A stretch of 64,000 bases of DNA from Actinomyces sp. oral taxon 897 (GCF_002999235.1 NZ_CP027236.1:2294001-2358000); one strand, 5' to 3'; counted from the first letter of the stretch, positions 43,702 through 53,827 are shown. Program-made: numbers and translations. The notes: a model not told the origin generated them from the sequence alone.

Positions 43702-45009
43702 GTGAGCAACGACGTCAAGGGAAACCGTCTCGACCCCTGGTTGGATAACTACGCAGCACGAGCCCACGGCCTGCGCGCGTCAGAGACCAGGTCTCTCTTC
43801 GCCGTCGCATCTCGTCCTGAGGTGGTCTCCCTGGCTGGCGGCATGCCCAATCTCAAGGATCTTCCTCTTGACGAGCTGGCCCAGGCTACCTACGACATGA
43901 TCCGCAAGGACGGAGGTAAGGCCCTCCAGTACGGCAATGGTCAGGGCCTGCCCTCCCTTCGCGAGAAGATCCCTGAGGTCATGGCGCTGGAAGGTATTGA
44001 CGCCGACCCCGAGGACATTATTATCACCACCGGCTCCCAGCAGGCCGTCGATATTATTACCGAGCTGTTCATTGACCCCGGTGACGTCATTCTCGCCGAG
44101 GCACCCACCTACGTCGGGTCACTCTCCATCTTCGCCACCTATCAGGCCGACGTCCAGCAGGTGCCGTTGGATGCTGACGGCGTCATCCCGGAGGCCCTGG
44201 AAGAGACCATGCTCCGCCTGGAGCGCGAGGGGCGCCGCGTCAAGTTCTTCTACTGCCTCCCCAACTTCCACAATCCCGCTGGAGTCACTCTTTCCGAGGA
44301 GCGTCGCCCTCAGGTCATTGAGATCTGCCGACGCCACCACGTCCTCATTGTTGAGGACAACCCTTACGGTCTGCTTGGTTTTAAGGGGCAGACATCCACC
44401 GCCCTCAAGACACTCGCTCCCGACGACGTCGTCTACCTCGGCTCCTTCTCCAAGATCTTCGCCCCCGGCTACCGAGTCGGCTGGGCGGTGGCACCTCCTG
44501 CCGTCCGTGAGAAGATGAAGCTCGCCTCAGAGGCCGCTATCCTCTGCCCCTCCTCCATGGGCCAGTACTCGGTGGCCATGTACCTGGAGAGCTTTGACTG
44601 GAAGCGGCAGATTGCGGAGTTCCGTAATATGTACTGTGAGCGTCGCGACACCATGATCGCTGCCCTCCATGAGTTTCTTCCTATGTGCTCCTGGAATGTA
44701 CCGGAAGGTGGCTTCTACACGTGGGTACGGCTGCCCGAGGGCCTGGACGCCAAGAAAATGCTGCCTCGCGCCGTCACCAACCTCGTCGCCTACGTCTCCG
44801 GCACGGCCTTCTATGCAGGCGGACAGGCTGGTCGTGACCATATGCGCCTGTCCTTCTGCTACCCCGAGCCCGCAGATATCCGCCTGGGTGTCCAGCGTCT
44901 CTCCGAGGTCATTACCAGGGATCTGGAACTCGTCCGCATCTTTGGCCCTATCTCTTCCCGCAATGGCGACGCCGACGCCGTCGTCGGCCCCGCCCCCGAC
45001 CAGATCTGA
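43702..45009 (+). CDS. PLP-dependent class I aminotransferase (2-aminoadipate/aromatic type)
   Basis: The 435-residue fold-type I aminotransferase shows LAGGMPNLKDLP, YGNGQGLPSLREKI, the motif YCLPNFHNPAG, EDNPYG and the PLP-lysine region GSFSKIFAPGYRVGW. These fit the LysN/2-aminoadipate and aromatic aminotransferase subgroup lacking a GntR DNA-binding domain. The amino donor is not determinable. GTG 43702 follows AAAGGA. A D-Ala-D-Ala-ligase-like gene follows after 14 bp, so the two may be cotranscribed. Codon use has more ATT/AAT than upstream genes. Confidence 0.88.
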   Translation: MSNDVKGNRLDPWLDNYAARAHGLRASETRSLFAVASRPEVVSLAGGMPNLKDLPLDELAQATYDMIRKDGGKALQYGNGQGLPSLREKIPEVMALEGIDADPEDIIITTGSQQAVDIITELFIDPGDVILAEAPTYVGSLSIFATYQADVQQVPLDADGVIPEALEETMLRLEREGRRVKFFYCLPNFHNPAGVTLSEERRPQVIEICRRHHVLIVEDNPYGLLGFKGQTSTALKTLAPDDVVYLGSFSKIFAPGYRVGWAVAPPAVREKMKLASEAAILCPSSMGQYSVAMYLESFDWKRQIAEFRNMYCERRDTMIAALHEFLPMCSWNVPEGGFYTWVRLPEGLDAKKMLPRAVTNLVAYVSGTAFYAGGQAGRDHMRLSFCYPEPADIRLGVQRLSEVITRDLELVRIFGPISSRNGDADAVVGPAPDQI

Positions 45010-45023
45010 GGAAGTACACCACC

Positions 45024-45962
45024 ATGTCTGACCCCCTACGTATTGCCATTATCGCTGGCGGACTGTCTCATGAGCGCGATATCTCCCTGCGCTCTGGTCA
45101 CCGCGTGGCCCAGGTCCTACGTCACCTCGGCCATACCGTCCTCATTCTCGACGTCGACGCCCGCATGATCTCCTCCCTGCGCGCGTTCTCTCCCGATGTT
45201 GTCTGGCCGCTCGTCCACGGTGGTCCCGGCGAGGACGGGGGTCTTCAGAATATTCTTATCGCCTTGGATCTGCCGTATGTGGGAACCCATTCTGATGGTT
45301 GCCAGCGCGCCTCATTCAAGCCGACCGCCAAGGCCACAGTCCGCCGCGGCGGGGTCCTCACCCCCGACTCGGTGACTCTTCCCAAGGCCTACTTCAGTCA
45401 GCTCGGCGCCCAGGAGGTGCTCAGCGTCGTCGCCAGCCACCTCGGCCTTCCCGTAGTGGTCAAGCCCAACCAAGGAGGATCCGGCCTGGGTGTCTCGCTA
45501 GCCGCGGATGCCGACGAGCTGCGTAGCGCCATGGTTGCCTGCTTCGCCTATGACGAGCGGGCCCTCATTGAGCGTTACGTCCCTGGCACGGAAGTGGCGG
45601 TGTCCGTAATAGACACAGGGGACGGTGCTCGCGCACTGCCGCCTGTCGAGATCTCCTTCCAGGGACGTTACGACTTTGACGCCCGCTACAATCCTGGTCG
45701 TTCAGAGTACTTTGTCCCCGCACGTCTGAGCTCAGAAGTCCTAGCGCGGGTCAAGGAGACCGCCCTGACCGTCCACCGGACCCTTGGCCTCGGACACGTC
45801 TCTCGGACAGACCTCATTGTGGACCAGGAAGGCACTCCCTGGTTCATTGACGTCAATGTCGTTCCGGGAATGACCGAGACCTCGTTGTTCCCCCTCGCTG
45901 TTAAGGCCGACGGCGATCTGCCAGGCGTCTACAACTCCCTGGCCCACGCTCCGCTTAGCTGA
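45024..45962 (+). CDS. D-alanine-D-alanine ligase-like ATP-grasp enzyme
   Basis: The 312-residue protein has the Ddl N-terminal motif AGGLSHERDISLRSG, the HGGPGEDGGLQNIL loop, the ATP-binding VVKPNQGGSGLGVS, and the Mg-binding end WFIDVNVVPGMTETSLFP. It would join two D-Ala residues for peptidoglycan precursors. At 312 residues it is DdlB-sized. A second, main Ddl may exist elsewhere, so I leave the symbol empty. The start at 45024 has GAGGAAG upstream. The stop is followed by a hairpin and then 3.4 kb without genes. Confidence 0.85.
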   Translation: MSDPLRIAIIAGGLSHERDISLRSGHRVAQVLRHLGHTVLILDVDARMISSLRAFSPDVVWPLVHGGPGEDGGLQNILIALDLPYVGTHSDGCQRASFKPTAKATVRRGGVLTPDSVTLPKAYFSQLGAQEVLSVVASHLGLPVVVKPNQGGSGLGVSLAADADELRSAMVACFAYDERALIERYVPGTEVAVSVIDTGDGARALPPVEISFQGRYDFDARYNPGRSEYFVPARLSSEVLARVKETALTVHRTLGLGHVSRTDLIVDQEGTPWFIDVNVVPGMTETSLFPLAVKADGDLPGVYNSLAHAPLS

Positions 45963-45976
45963 GCACCTTCTTCCGC

Positions 45977-45998
45977 TGGACTGAGATAAGCCAGTCCA
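45977..45998 (+). terminator. Hairpin after the ligase gene
   Basis: TGGACTG (45977-45983) pairs with CAGTCCA (45992-45998), loop of 8, followed by a pyrimidine-rich run CTTCCTTCTCCTC. It is 15 bases after the stop codon and the nearest to a factor-independent terminator in this part of the window. Confidence 0.55.
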
Positions 45999-46144
45999 CT
46001 TCCTTCTCCTCGGTACACCTTGGCAGAACGTGACCGCTCCGCAGACAAGGAACGCACCTGAGGTGACAGTCTTAACCCGGCTTACGCAGACCGTGCTCTT
46101 GGGTACAAGACTGCCCTGGCAGACACCGCAGAGCGAGAGGACAG

Positions 46145-46170
46145 ACTGCCGTGCCGAGGGGCACGGCAGT
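46145..46170. terminator. Perfect 11-bp hairpin
   Basis: ACTGCCGTGCC (46145-46155) and GGCACGGCAGT (46160-46170) pair around the loop GAGG. No T-run follows. It could be a bidirectional terminator between the ligase and parAB units, or a structured RNA element. Confidence 0.45.
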
Positions 46171-46401
46171 CACCTGTCTGGGACGGGACTTACCCGAACA
46201 GTACCTCGCAAAACAACTGTGAGACCGCCCTCCAGAGCGGGGCTGTCTGCTGCACCAGCCAGGACCAACCCTTACGAACCGCGCCACAACCAGCCTCAGG
46301 AGATCTACGCTACCGCGGTGTACGCCGTGCACAGCACACCGTATGCAGCACAGTATGCAGCACATCGGCCGCAGGACCGCTTCTACGGCAGGCCGCTCCC
46401 A

Positions 46402-46417
46402 TGTTTCACGTGAAACA
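46402..46417. promoter_or_regulatory. parS site
   Basis: Exact TGTTTCACGTGAAACA; the palindrome extends to 28 bp (46396-46423). Confidence 0.93.
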
Positions 46418-47125
46418 TGGGAGTGTTCACCTCCTGGACTCCCATTCAGGACGAGCCTGATCGACCTCGATTGAGCTCTGACAGCTCCTAGAATCAACGA
46501 ACCGACAGCCGAGGCCGCGGCAGTTGACCACCCGGGAGCACCCTGACAGAGAGAAACGGTGGGTGCCCACCAGGTCCGCGCCGCGCTCGATCTCTCCGAG
46601 ACCGGACAAGTCCCCGCTCCCGACGGCGGTCTCACCTCCTTCGACTCATGAGTACACGGCACACAGTCCGCCCCCGACTCCCTCTGATCCCCCTTGGTGA
46701 GGTCGTCTAGGAAGAGAACCTCGTAAACCTGCCTGGTCAGATCAGGTCACGCATGGTGCGGCACCCTGACCCTCAGGGACGAATTGTCGCCTACGTAGGA
46801 TCAGAGCTGTGTTGGCATCACGTCGACCTACTACCCATCCTCGCGGACTCAACGTGTTCGCAGCATATGTACGAACGCGTCGACCAAACCCGCCCTTCGC
46901 AGGCTCGACTATGACGAGGCTGACCTGGTTGCAAGTCACAGGACCTACCTGCCCTTACTGCGCTCACCTGCAGCCGGGCGGAGGTGTCCATGAGAGTGGA
47001 GGAGTGATCCGTCCTTGCGGGCTCACCCCTCTGCTGCCGCCAAATACCGTGCCGACGCAGGACCGTTCCTTCCTGTTGCCGACGTCGACGAGACAGGGCC
47101 CGCCCTGCTGCCGCTATCAACTTCA

Positions 47126-47141
47126 TGTTTCACGTGAAACA
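47126..47141. promoter_or_regulatory. parS site
   Basis: Exact TGTTTCACGTGAAACA in gene-free DNA; 78 bp from the next copy. Confidence 0.93.
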
Positions 47142-47203
47142 GCGGGACGAACACCTGCGATCCACCTTCTTCGCTGTGACCTCCTCCGCCCTCCATCTCC
47201 ATG

Positions 47204-47219
47204 TGTTTCACGTGAAACA
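47204..47219. promoter_or_regulatory. parS site
   Basis: Exact TGTTTCACGTGAAACA; forms a close pair with the site at 47126. Confidence 0.93.
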
Positions 47220-48483
47220 TGCTTCGCTAAACGTTCCTGGCGACCTCAAGCAGTTCCCTTGTAAAAGCCCTAGTGGCCCTCGACCTTAAGGGACAGGCAG
47301 AGGCGGCCTGCTCTAGCGGTCAATCCTATCTTCATTAACTCACAAAGAGCTGACGATCAGACAAGAGCTCCGAGCCGCCCTGCACTGTTCTTTGGCGTAC
47401 CAGGACAAGGGTGAGTTCATGTGGCAGGTTCCCGTACGGATCACCCTCTAGTCCAGGGAGCTAGACCCCGGGCTCCCGGTACCGCCCCTCCCCGCTGCGG
47501 CTCACCCTCTAGCCGAGGAAGCCGGGTCATGCCACAGAACCCCATTGTGACCTCTTAGAACAGGACTAACGGGTACGGATCAGAACAACACTCCCGCTCA
47601 GAGACCAGCCATCTTCCTGTCCCCAGACAAGTGCCATCTCCTGGATCCAGGAGAACAGTCCAGGAGGTCGTAGGCCTACTGGGGGGCGGCTAGCTCCTGG
47701 ATTCCAAGAGGTTAGTCTCCTGAAGATGCGCGACGACACCCCTGAGGCGCCATCGTCTCCTGGATCCCCGGAGAACAGCACAACCACCGAGAGGGTGAAC
47801 GTCACTAGTCCCAGTCATGAGAGGCCGCTGGAGTGGTGATGTCCGAGCTCAAGGCGGATCTGCACCAATCCCAGCGTACGAAAGGCCGCTCAAAGAGACC
47901 TGCTGGCACGGCCCCATAAGGAGAGGCGCTCAGAAGTCACCGAGAGACAGTGCCTGCACAGGTAGGAGACAAGCGGACTATTAGAGTCTCAGCACCTGTG
48001 AGATCAGAGGCCTCTGGCTCCAACTCCTTCGGTGAGGAACGGCGCCGGAGCGCTGTGAGCAGGGAGCTTTGTCCGCCCTCACCCTCACCAATAAGTCCAG
48101 TCGTGGACTACTCCTGCGAGCAGGGAGCTCTGGTCCAGGCGATGCCTGAGTGCGACGGGTCGTGGGGACTACTCCTGCGAGCAGGGAGTTCTGAGCTACA
48201 AAGCACTCCATCTATAGCATGAGCGGAGCGGAACCTGACTGTGAAGCTCGGGGCACCTTGGTCATGGAGAAACAGGGGTTGAGGCGCCTCCGGTGATATG
48301 GGGGCCGGACGCTGAGTCCAGGTACTGCATGGAATGTGCGGGTGCCTCCCTGGTGGTATGGGGGCCGGACCCGGCGGCCTGGGCGTTGCTGGTGAAGGCG
48401 TCCGGTGACTCCGGCGGTACAGGGCCGGACACCTGCTGCTCGAGCGGGAAGCGAGCTCCGGGGTAGCGCCAGTGGTATCCGGA

Positions 48484-48499
48484 TGTTTCACGTGAAACA
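48484..48499. promoter_or_regulatory. parS site
   Basis: Exact TGTTTCACGTGAAACA; 90 bp from the next copy. Confidence 0.93.
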
Positions 48500-48573
48500 A
48501 TGACGTCTACGACCTCTATATGGAGCGACTCATCGCGCCCCTCGTTAGCTCTCGACGCCTTCCTGTCGTCAAG

Positions 48574-48589
48574 TGTTTCACGTGAAACA
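48574..48589. promoter_or_regulatory. parS site
   Basis: Exact TGTTTCACGTGAAACA; with the flanking bases AG..CACCT the palindrome extends little beyond the core. Confidence 0.93.
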
Positions 48590-49410
48590 CCTGACGGTAT
48601 CGCCCCTCAATGCCCTCGCCAATAGAACTGTCAACCCGTTCCTCCGCCGAGCTACCAGATAATCGGGAGGACAGCCTCTTGACGTAGGGGGACGTCGTCC
48701 ACAGCATTACACAAGTGACCGCGGGTGAAGGACAGCCAGCCCCTTATGTAGGAGGAGACCGAGTACGGTTCACACGGCGTTCTGGACCGGTAGCAGCCTC
48801 CTGACGCAGAGAGATATCGTCCACGGCGGCGTCACACAGATGGCTGCGGATGAAGGAACCAGCTCCCTTAATGCAGGGGAAGACCGGACGCGGCGACGGC
48901 CTGGACCGCTGACAACCCCCTTGACGTCGGAGAAGACGCCACGCCAATCTCCTCGGCGGACCTCGTTCCCAGGACAGTCCCTTGACGTAGAGCAAGACAA
49001 GAACTACCCCAACGCCTGTTCAGTGGCAATGTGGAGATAACTGAGCGCCCCTCTCCCCTAGGAGGCAGCAGGGGTCAGATACCTGAGAAGGACAAGGATC
49101 TCTCCAGTCCTAGCGCACAGCAACCAGCCGCATCTTCGCTGGCGTGTGGGGCCACGCTCTTCGCCCCGCTTTATTGCGCGTTCGACACACGCATCTCCGC
49201 TGGCGTTCGGGACCATGCGCTCACTCCAGTCCTGGCGCGCGGTAACCAACCCCGGAGCTGAGCCCAGGAAGAAGACGGCCACCACCGGCAGCTCCGGCCA
49301 TACGGTAACCCGACCATACCCGGGCATCCCCTTTGGTACAGGAAGACGTGCCCTGCTCCTGCCACGCGCCTCCTACTAGGAAGAGCGCCTACCAATGCGT
49401 GCCTGTACCC

Positions 49411-51090
49411 TCACTCCTGAAGCGACGTCCCTGGAGCCAGGGCCTCAATAATGCGAGCCAGGTCGTCCTTACCGGCAAACTCAATGGTGATCCGGCCCTT
49501 CTTTGCTCCCTGGACCACCTTGACCCGGGTGTCGAAGGTGTCAGAGAGACGTGTGGCCAGAGCCGTCATTGCCACCGCACGAGCCCGGGAGGACTTCCTC
49601 TTCTTAGCTGGCTCGTCATGAAGAGCCACCGCCTCCTCCGTCGCGCGCACCGAGAGCCCCTCAGCCACAATACGCTGAGCAAGGCGCTCCATTGCAGCTG
49701 CGTCAGGCAGGCCAAGAAGTGCCCTGGCGTGACCGGCTGACAGGACTCCCGCAGCCACCCGACGCTGAACCAGCGGCGGCAGCTTCATTAGACGGAGCGT
49801 ATTGGAGATCTGGGACCGCGAACGTGCGATCCGTCGTGACAGCTCCTCATGCGTGCACGAGAAGTCGTCGAGCAGCTGCTGGTAGGCTGCCGCCTCCTCC
49901 AGGGGGTTGAGCTGGACCCGGTGCAGGTTCTCAAGCAGGGCGTCCCGCAGGAGATCCTCGTCCTCAATGTAGCGGACAATCGCCGGAATCTTCTTGAAAC
50001 CAGCTGCCTTGGCCGCCCTCAGACGCCGCTCGCCCATAATGAGCTCGTAGCGGGCATCGCCCTCATCCGAGCCTTCGTCAATACGTCGCACCACAATGGG
50101 CTGGAGCAGGCCGACTTCCTTCATCGACGCCACCAGCTCGGCGATCTCGTCCTCGTCAAAGACCTGACGCGGCTGACGCCGGTTCGGGACAATAGCATCC
50201 AGCGGCAGATCCGCGTAGGTGGCCCCCGGAACCGGGACCAGGCCGTCAGGATCGACCTCCCCGTCGGGACGCGACGTTTCACGTGAAACACGCTTCGCGC
50301 TACCTGCCGCCCCGGACTTGCTGCTCGCAGACTGCACCGTCGAGGAAGACGCCTTACTAACGACAGCGGGCGCCTCGCCAACCGAGGTGCCCGCCTCATT
50401 CCCTGCGGAACCTGTCTTCGCCACCAAGGCATCTGCCCCGTCCGGAGCATCTGCCCCACCACCGGAGCTATCTGCACCAGCATCCGACGCCCTGTCGACT
50501 GCGGCCTTGACCTCAGGAACAGAGGCCGTAACACTGCCAGCGTCTCTGCTGTCCTTGCCAGGTGCCCCGTCACCCAGAGCGGGCGCCGCGTCAGGTACAG
50601 CCCCCTCCCCCGTAGCCGATGACGTCTCGGCACTGGAGGGGGTCGAGGACTTTGTCGAGTTCGTCGTCGTGGGCCCCTCCACGCGAGACCCTGTTGGCCT
50701 TGCCTCAGACCGGCCCCGAGGCTCCTGGACAGCTCCGTCCGAACCCGCAGCGCCCTTCGGATCCTGTGAGTCCACCGGTGTTTCACGTGAAACATCGGCC
50801 GCCGCACCTGTGGCAGCAGCCTTGCGCCCTCCCCCACTGCGTCGTCGGGGCTTGGGAGCAAGCAACGCTGCCGTCACCTCTGTCACCTGACGATCCCCCA
50901 GTACCGAGGTGCGGTCAGGGGCAGTCCTGACGGGTTCCGCCGTCAGGGTGCCGCCCCCAAAGTGAGACCGGGGAGGTCGGTGCCCAGCCGGGAAGAAGAC
51001 GTCCGAGGGCCTCTGGTTCGGGCTCTCCAGCTGCGTATCTGGAATGAGTGCCTGGAGTCCGCGCCCCAGACCGCGTCGTTTCTGTGCCAT
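49411..51090 (-). CDS. parB: Chromosome-partitioning protein ParB
   Basis: The 559-residue CTP-dependent DNA clamp binds parS. It has the N-terminal [13 protein letters not shown] for ParA stimulation and a long Ala/Ser/Asp-rich segment (about 60-270) absent from typical 300-380-residue ParB proteins. The CTP-binding region contains [14 protein letters not shown] and [16 protein letters not shown], and the helix-turn-helix reads [22 protein letters not shown]. The C-terminal dimerisation part reaches 49411. Two parS sequences lie inside the gene, encoding VSRET twice. ATG 51090 overlaps the parA stop by one base. It should load on the eight parS sites and recruit SMC. Confidence 0.95.
   Translation of the reverse strand: MAQKRRGLGRGLQALIPDTQLESPNQRPSDVFFPAGHRPPRSHFGGGTLTAEPVRTAPDRTSVLGDRQVTEVTAALLAPKPRRRSGGGRKAAATGAAADVSRETPVDSQDPKGAAGSDGAVQEPRGRSEARPTGSRVEGPTTTNSTKSSTPSSAETSSATGEGAVPDAAPALGDGAPGKDSRDAGSVTASVPEVKAAVDRASDAGADSSGGGADAPDGADALVAKTGSAGNEAGTSVGEAPAVVSKASSSTVQSASSKSGAAGSAKRVSRETSRPDGEVDPDGLVPVPGATYADLPLDAIVPNRRQPRQVFDEDEIAELVASMKEVGLLQPIVVRRIDEGSDEGDARYELIMGERRLRAAKAAGFKKIPAIVRYIEDEDLLRDALLENLHRVQLNPLEEAAAYQQLLDDFSCTHEELSRRIARSRSQISNTLRLMKLPPLVQRRVAAGVLSAGHARALLGLPDAAAMERLAQRIVAEGLSVRATEEAVALHDEPAKKRKSSRARAVAMTALATRLSDTFDTRVKVVQGAKKGRITIEFAGKDDLARIIEALAPGTSLQE
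50275..50290. promoter_or_regulatory. parS site inside parB (one mismatch)
   Basis: CGTTTCACGTGAAACA differs from consensus only at the first base. On the coding strand it gives Val-Ser-Arg-Glu-Thr in the low-complexity segment. Confidence 0.8.
50779..50794. promoter_or_regulatory. parS site inside parB
   Basis: Exact TGTTTCACGTGAAACA within the coding sequence, again encoding VSRET. Confidence 0.93.
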
Positions 51091-51989
51091 CAGGTCTCTC
51101 CCTCAGTCATCGTGTGAGCAACGCCGCGCATTGCGATTTCTTGAGCTAGCTTCGCATAAGCCACGGAACCAGTTGAACGGGGATCCCAGAAGACCACCGG
51201 CGACCCGTAGGAGGGCGCCTCCGCCACTCTCACCGACCGCGGTATCCGGGTCTCCATAGTGGCCTCCGGGAAGTAGTTGCGGACCTCTGCCTCCACGTCC
51301 CGCGACAGCATGGTGCGCTTGTCGAACATGGTCAGGGCGATCATGGAGACCCCGAGCACCGGGTTGTGTATCTCGGCGATCCTGTTAATGGAACGGGTGA
51401 GCAGGGCCAGGCCCTCCAGGGCGTAGTACTCGGCCTGCATGGGGATAAGGACCTCGCCAGCGGCGACAAAGGCGTTAATCGTCATAATGCCCAGGCTCGG
51501 CGGACAGTCGATAAGCACGTAGTCCAGCCGGGGCAGTCCCTGCTCCCGTCGTCCCAGCAGGTATTCACGCAGCGCCATGCGCATCCTGGACTCACGCCGC
51601 TCGGCGTCGATCAGCTCAATCTCGACGGCGGCCACGTCAATGGTGGCGGGTACGCACCACAGGTTCGGCGTGAACCGCGTCTGGACGGCCACGTCCCTAA
51701 TAGGCGTGCCCTCCACCAGGACGTCGTAGATGGAGATCGTCCCGTCACGGTGCCCCACGCCCAGCGCCGTCGAGGCATTGCCCTGGGAGTCGGCGTCGAT
51801 CACCAGGACCTCAAGTCCGCCCTGCGCCAGTACCGCGGCCACGTTGACGGCGGTTGTGGTCTTCCCGACACCGCCCTTCTGGTTTGCGACAGCAATGACC
51901 CGGGTCTGCGTGGGGCGTGGGAAGTCACCCTCCGCCACCTCAGACAGGATCTTATGATCGGCCTGAAGCTGGTCAAAGATAGACGACAC
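51090..51989 (-). CDS. parA: Chromosome-partitioning ATPase ParA
   Basis: The 299-residue Walker-type ATPase has the deviant P-loop [12 protein letters not shown], the A' sequence [12 protein letters not shown] and the switch region [12 protein letters not shown]. It drives segregation of ParB-parS complexes on the nucleoid. ATG 51989 is preceded by AGGAG on the minus strand. parB follows with a one-base overlap. Upstream are an AT-rich segment and rsmG on the same strand. Confidence 0.96.
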   Translation of the reverse strand: MSSIFDQLQADHKILSEVAEGDFPRPTQTRVIAVANQKGGVGKTTTAVNVAAVLAQGGLEVLVIDADSQGNASTALGVGHRDGTISIYDVLVEGTPIRDVAVQTRFTPNLWCVPATIDVAAVEIELIDAERRESRMRMALREYLLGRREQGLPRLDYVLIDCPPSLGIMTINAFVAAGEVLIPMQAEYYALEGLALLTRSINRIAEIHNPVLGVSMIALTMFDKRTMLSRDVEAEVRNYFPEATMETRIPRSVRVAEAPSYGSPVVFWDPRSTGSVAYAKLAQEIAMRGVAHTMTEGET

Positions 51990-52109
51990 GTGGCTCTCCT
52001 GGGACGACGTTCCGAGCCGATGCGGCTGGCCACCTCAGTCTACGGCAGAGCGGCCTCGCTTCCTCCGCCGGACGCCCTTCCCGCGGAGAACCGTGTCTTC
52101 CCATGGCAT

Positions 52110-52135
52110 AATATATGATTATTATCACATATATT
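52110..52135 (-). promoter_or_regulatory. AT-rich dyad between rsmG and parA
   Basis: AATATATG (52110-52117) and CATATATT (52128-52135) are inverted around an A/T-only-like loop, in otherwise GC-rich DNA, and touch the rsmG stop codon. It could be the parAB promoter, a terminator for rsmG, or both. TATATT-like -10 boxes are present on the minus strand. Confidence 0.5.
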
Positions 52136-53214
52136 CAGCGAGTCCGCCTCAACTCCACCACCTTGGTCAGCTCCTCCCCCGGCGCCACCACATCGTGCAC
52201 CACCGCGGGCCTGAACCGCGCCTTCTTAATAACGTACCTGGCCTCCTCGACCTCGGCCTCCGCCCGGGAGCCCTTGAGCGCGAGGATCGCCCCGCCAGGA
52301 CGCACCAGCCTCGCGGTCAGCCGGACCAGCTTGGACAGGTTGGCCAGCGCACGTGCCGTCACGACGTCGTACTGCTCCCCGACCTCCTCCGCCCGGGCCC
52401 GTCGGACGGTGACGTTATCCAGCCCAAGCTCCTCGACGACGACGTCGAGCCACTCCACGCGGCGCTCCATGGCCTCCATGAGCGTCACCTCCAGGTCCGG
52501 ACGCAGCAGGGCGACCACCACACCCGGGAAGCCGGCCCCGGAACCGACGTCCACCACCGTCCCCCGCGAGGGCAGGAAGGGGACGACCGCCGCGGAGTTG
52601 ACAATATGACGGCTCCACAGGCGTGGGAGCTCGCGCGGTCCGACCAGTCCGCGCAGCTGCCCCTCCTCGGCCAGCATCTGCGCAAAGTGCTCCGCCCCCG
52701 CGAAGGCCAGGCCAAAGAGGTCACGCACCTCCTGGGAGGGCTGCTCCAGGTCGGTCCCGGTGGCGTCCACGCCCCCGGTCGCGCCCGTGTCGTCGGTGCC
52801 TCGCACGGCCGCGACCTGCGCACCGGTCCTGTCGGGCGCCTGCGCGTCAGCCGTACCGGCCACCCCTGCGCCAGCGGCCGCGGCAGCAGCCTCCCTGGCC
52901 TCCTCGGCCTCGCGCCGGGCGCAGTCGGGCAGGGAGCAGTGGGAGCCCTGGACATGGTGGTGCCGGTGCGACGTCGCGGCATGCCCCGCAGGCCGGGCGG
53001 TGTCAGGCCGGTCAGAGTCAACCTCAGACCGATCCACGCCACCGGCCTGAGTCTGGCCCGCACCACTAGTCTCGGGCCGGTCAGAGTGACCGGCACCGGA
53101 CTGGTGCGCGCCAGACTCCGGCCCCGAGCGCTCAGCCACCTCCGGGACATTTGCCTCCGAGATATTCACCTCTGGAACATTCGCCTCAGAGACATTCACC
53201 TTCTGCTCGCTCAC
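52135..53214 (-). CDS. rsmG: 16S rRNA (guanine-527-N7) methyltransferase with long N-terminal extension
   Basis: The C-terminal 200 residues are RsmG: LPRLWSRHIVNSAAVVPFL, the SAM-binding VVDVGSGAGFPGVVVALL and YDVVTARALANLSKLVRL. It modifies G527 of 16S rRNA. The N-terminal 150 residues are an unusual low-complexity extension with tandem units (NVPEVNISEANVPEV), an HHH stretch and acidic/Ala-rich parts. I keep GTG 53214 because it overlaps the jag stop (GTGA), which argues for translational coupling. An internal start nearer the domain is possible. RsmG proteins are normally 200-240 residues. Confidence 0.9.
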   Translation of the reverse strand: MSEQKVNVSEANVPEVNISEANVPEVAERSGPESGAHQSGAGHSDRPETSGAGQTQAGGVDRSEVDSDRPDTARPAGHAATSHRHHHVQGSHCSLPDCARREAEEAREAAAAAAGAGVAGTADAQAPDRTGAQVAAVRGTDDTGATGGVDATGTDLEQPSQEVRDLFGLAFAGAEHFAQMLAEEGQLRGLVGPRELPRLWSRHIVNSAAVVPFLPSRGTVVDVGSGAGFPGVVVALLRPDLEVTLMEAMERRVEWLDVVVEELGLDNVTVRRARAEEVGEQYDVVTARALANLSKLVRLTARLVRPGGAILALKGSRAEAEVEEARYVIKKARFRPAVVHDVVAPGEELTKVVELRRTR

Positions 53215-53789
53215 GACCTACCGTCCTCAATAGTCTCGTCTTCCACGTCATCACCATTGACGTCGTTGCCCGTATCCTCCTCGTCCTCGACGGGCTGGAC
53301 CACGACGTGACGGTGGGGCTCGGCGCCCTCGGACTCCGAGACCAGGCCCGCAGCAGCGACGACATCGTGACAGACCTTGCGCTCAAAGGGGTTCATGGGC
53401 TCCAGGGACACAGCCTGGCCGGTAGCCAGGACCTTCTCCACGGCGGCCTGGGCGATACCGGTCAGCTCCACCCGACGCCTGGCACGGTAGCCGTTAATGT
53501 CCAGCATGAGGCGGGAGCGGTTACCCGTGCGTGCCTGGACGGCCAGGCGGGTGAGCTCCTGGACGGCCTCGAGGACCTCGCCGTCGCGGCCCACGAGGTC
53601 GGCGAGGTCGCGCTCGTCCCCCTCCTCAGAGGCGACAATGGCGACGGAGGCGCGGCCGTGATCGACGTCAATGTCAATGTCACCGCCGAGGTCAGCGATA
53701 TCGAGGAGCTCCTCGAGGTAGTCGGCACCGACCTCGCCCTCCTCCTCCAGACGCTTCATGGTGGCGGAGCCGGTGGTGTTCTCAGTCAT
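53211..53789 (-). CDS. jag: Jag/KhpB RNA-binding protein (KH and R3H domains)
   Basis: The 192-residue protein has a KH domain (LVGRDGEVLEAVQELTRLAVQ) followed by an R3H domain (LEPMNPFERKVCHDVVAAAG). KhpB-type proteins bind RNA and influence cell division and wall growth. Its acidic tail overlaps the rsmG start. It lies between yidC and rsmG as in nearly all actinobacteria. Confidence 0.93.
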   Translation of the reverse strand: MTENTTGSATMKRLEEEGEVGADYLEELLDIADLGGDIDIDVDHGRASVAIVASEEGDERDLADLVGRDGEVLEAVQELTRLAVQARTGNRSRLMLDINGYRARRRVELTGIAQAAVEKVLATGQAVSLEPMNPFERKVCHDVVAAAGLVSESEGAEPHRHVVVQPVEDEEDTGNDVNGDDVEDETIEDGRS

Positions 53790-53827
53790 GGGCAGTCCAT
53801 TTCTTCTCAGGATGACGGGGTTGGAAC

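Larger units (their letters stand above)
45963..49410. repeat. 3.4-kb gene-free region built of several degenerate repeat families and parS sites
   Basis: I find no convincing gene here. The DNA is a succession of short imperfect repeat families spaced near 61 bp: GGMTCACCCTCTAG (47436, 47499); CTCCTGGATYCC (47638, 47694, 47757); GACTACTCCTGCGAGCAGGG (48106, 48167, exactly 61); GGTGRTATGGGGGCCGGAC (48290, 48350, 48411); CTTGACGTAG types (48678-48981, six copies); CGCATCTYCGCTGGCG (49129, 49190, exactly 61); and TCCAGTCCTRGCGC (49103, 49225, exactly 122). Five exact parS sites are interspersed. Confidence 0.65.

Noticed and set aside
46809..47264. 151-codon frame in the parS region
   Set aside because: Contains two parS sites and repeat sequence, has no ribosome-binding site and no family similarity.
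45963..49410. tRNA or other stable RNA genes in the gene-free region
   Set aside because: I looked for T-loop GGTTCRA sequences and acceptor stems and found none. The hairpins present are short and isolated.
49333..49740. 135-codon plus-strand frame at the parB end
   Set aside because: Its second half is antisense to the ParB C-terminal coding sequence and the first half is repeat DNA.
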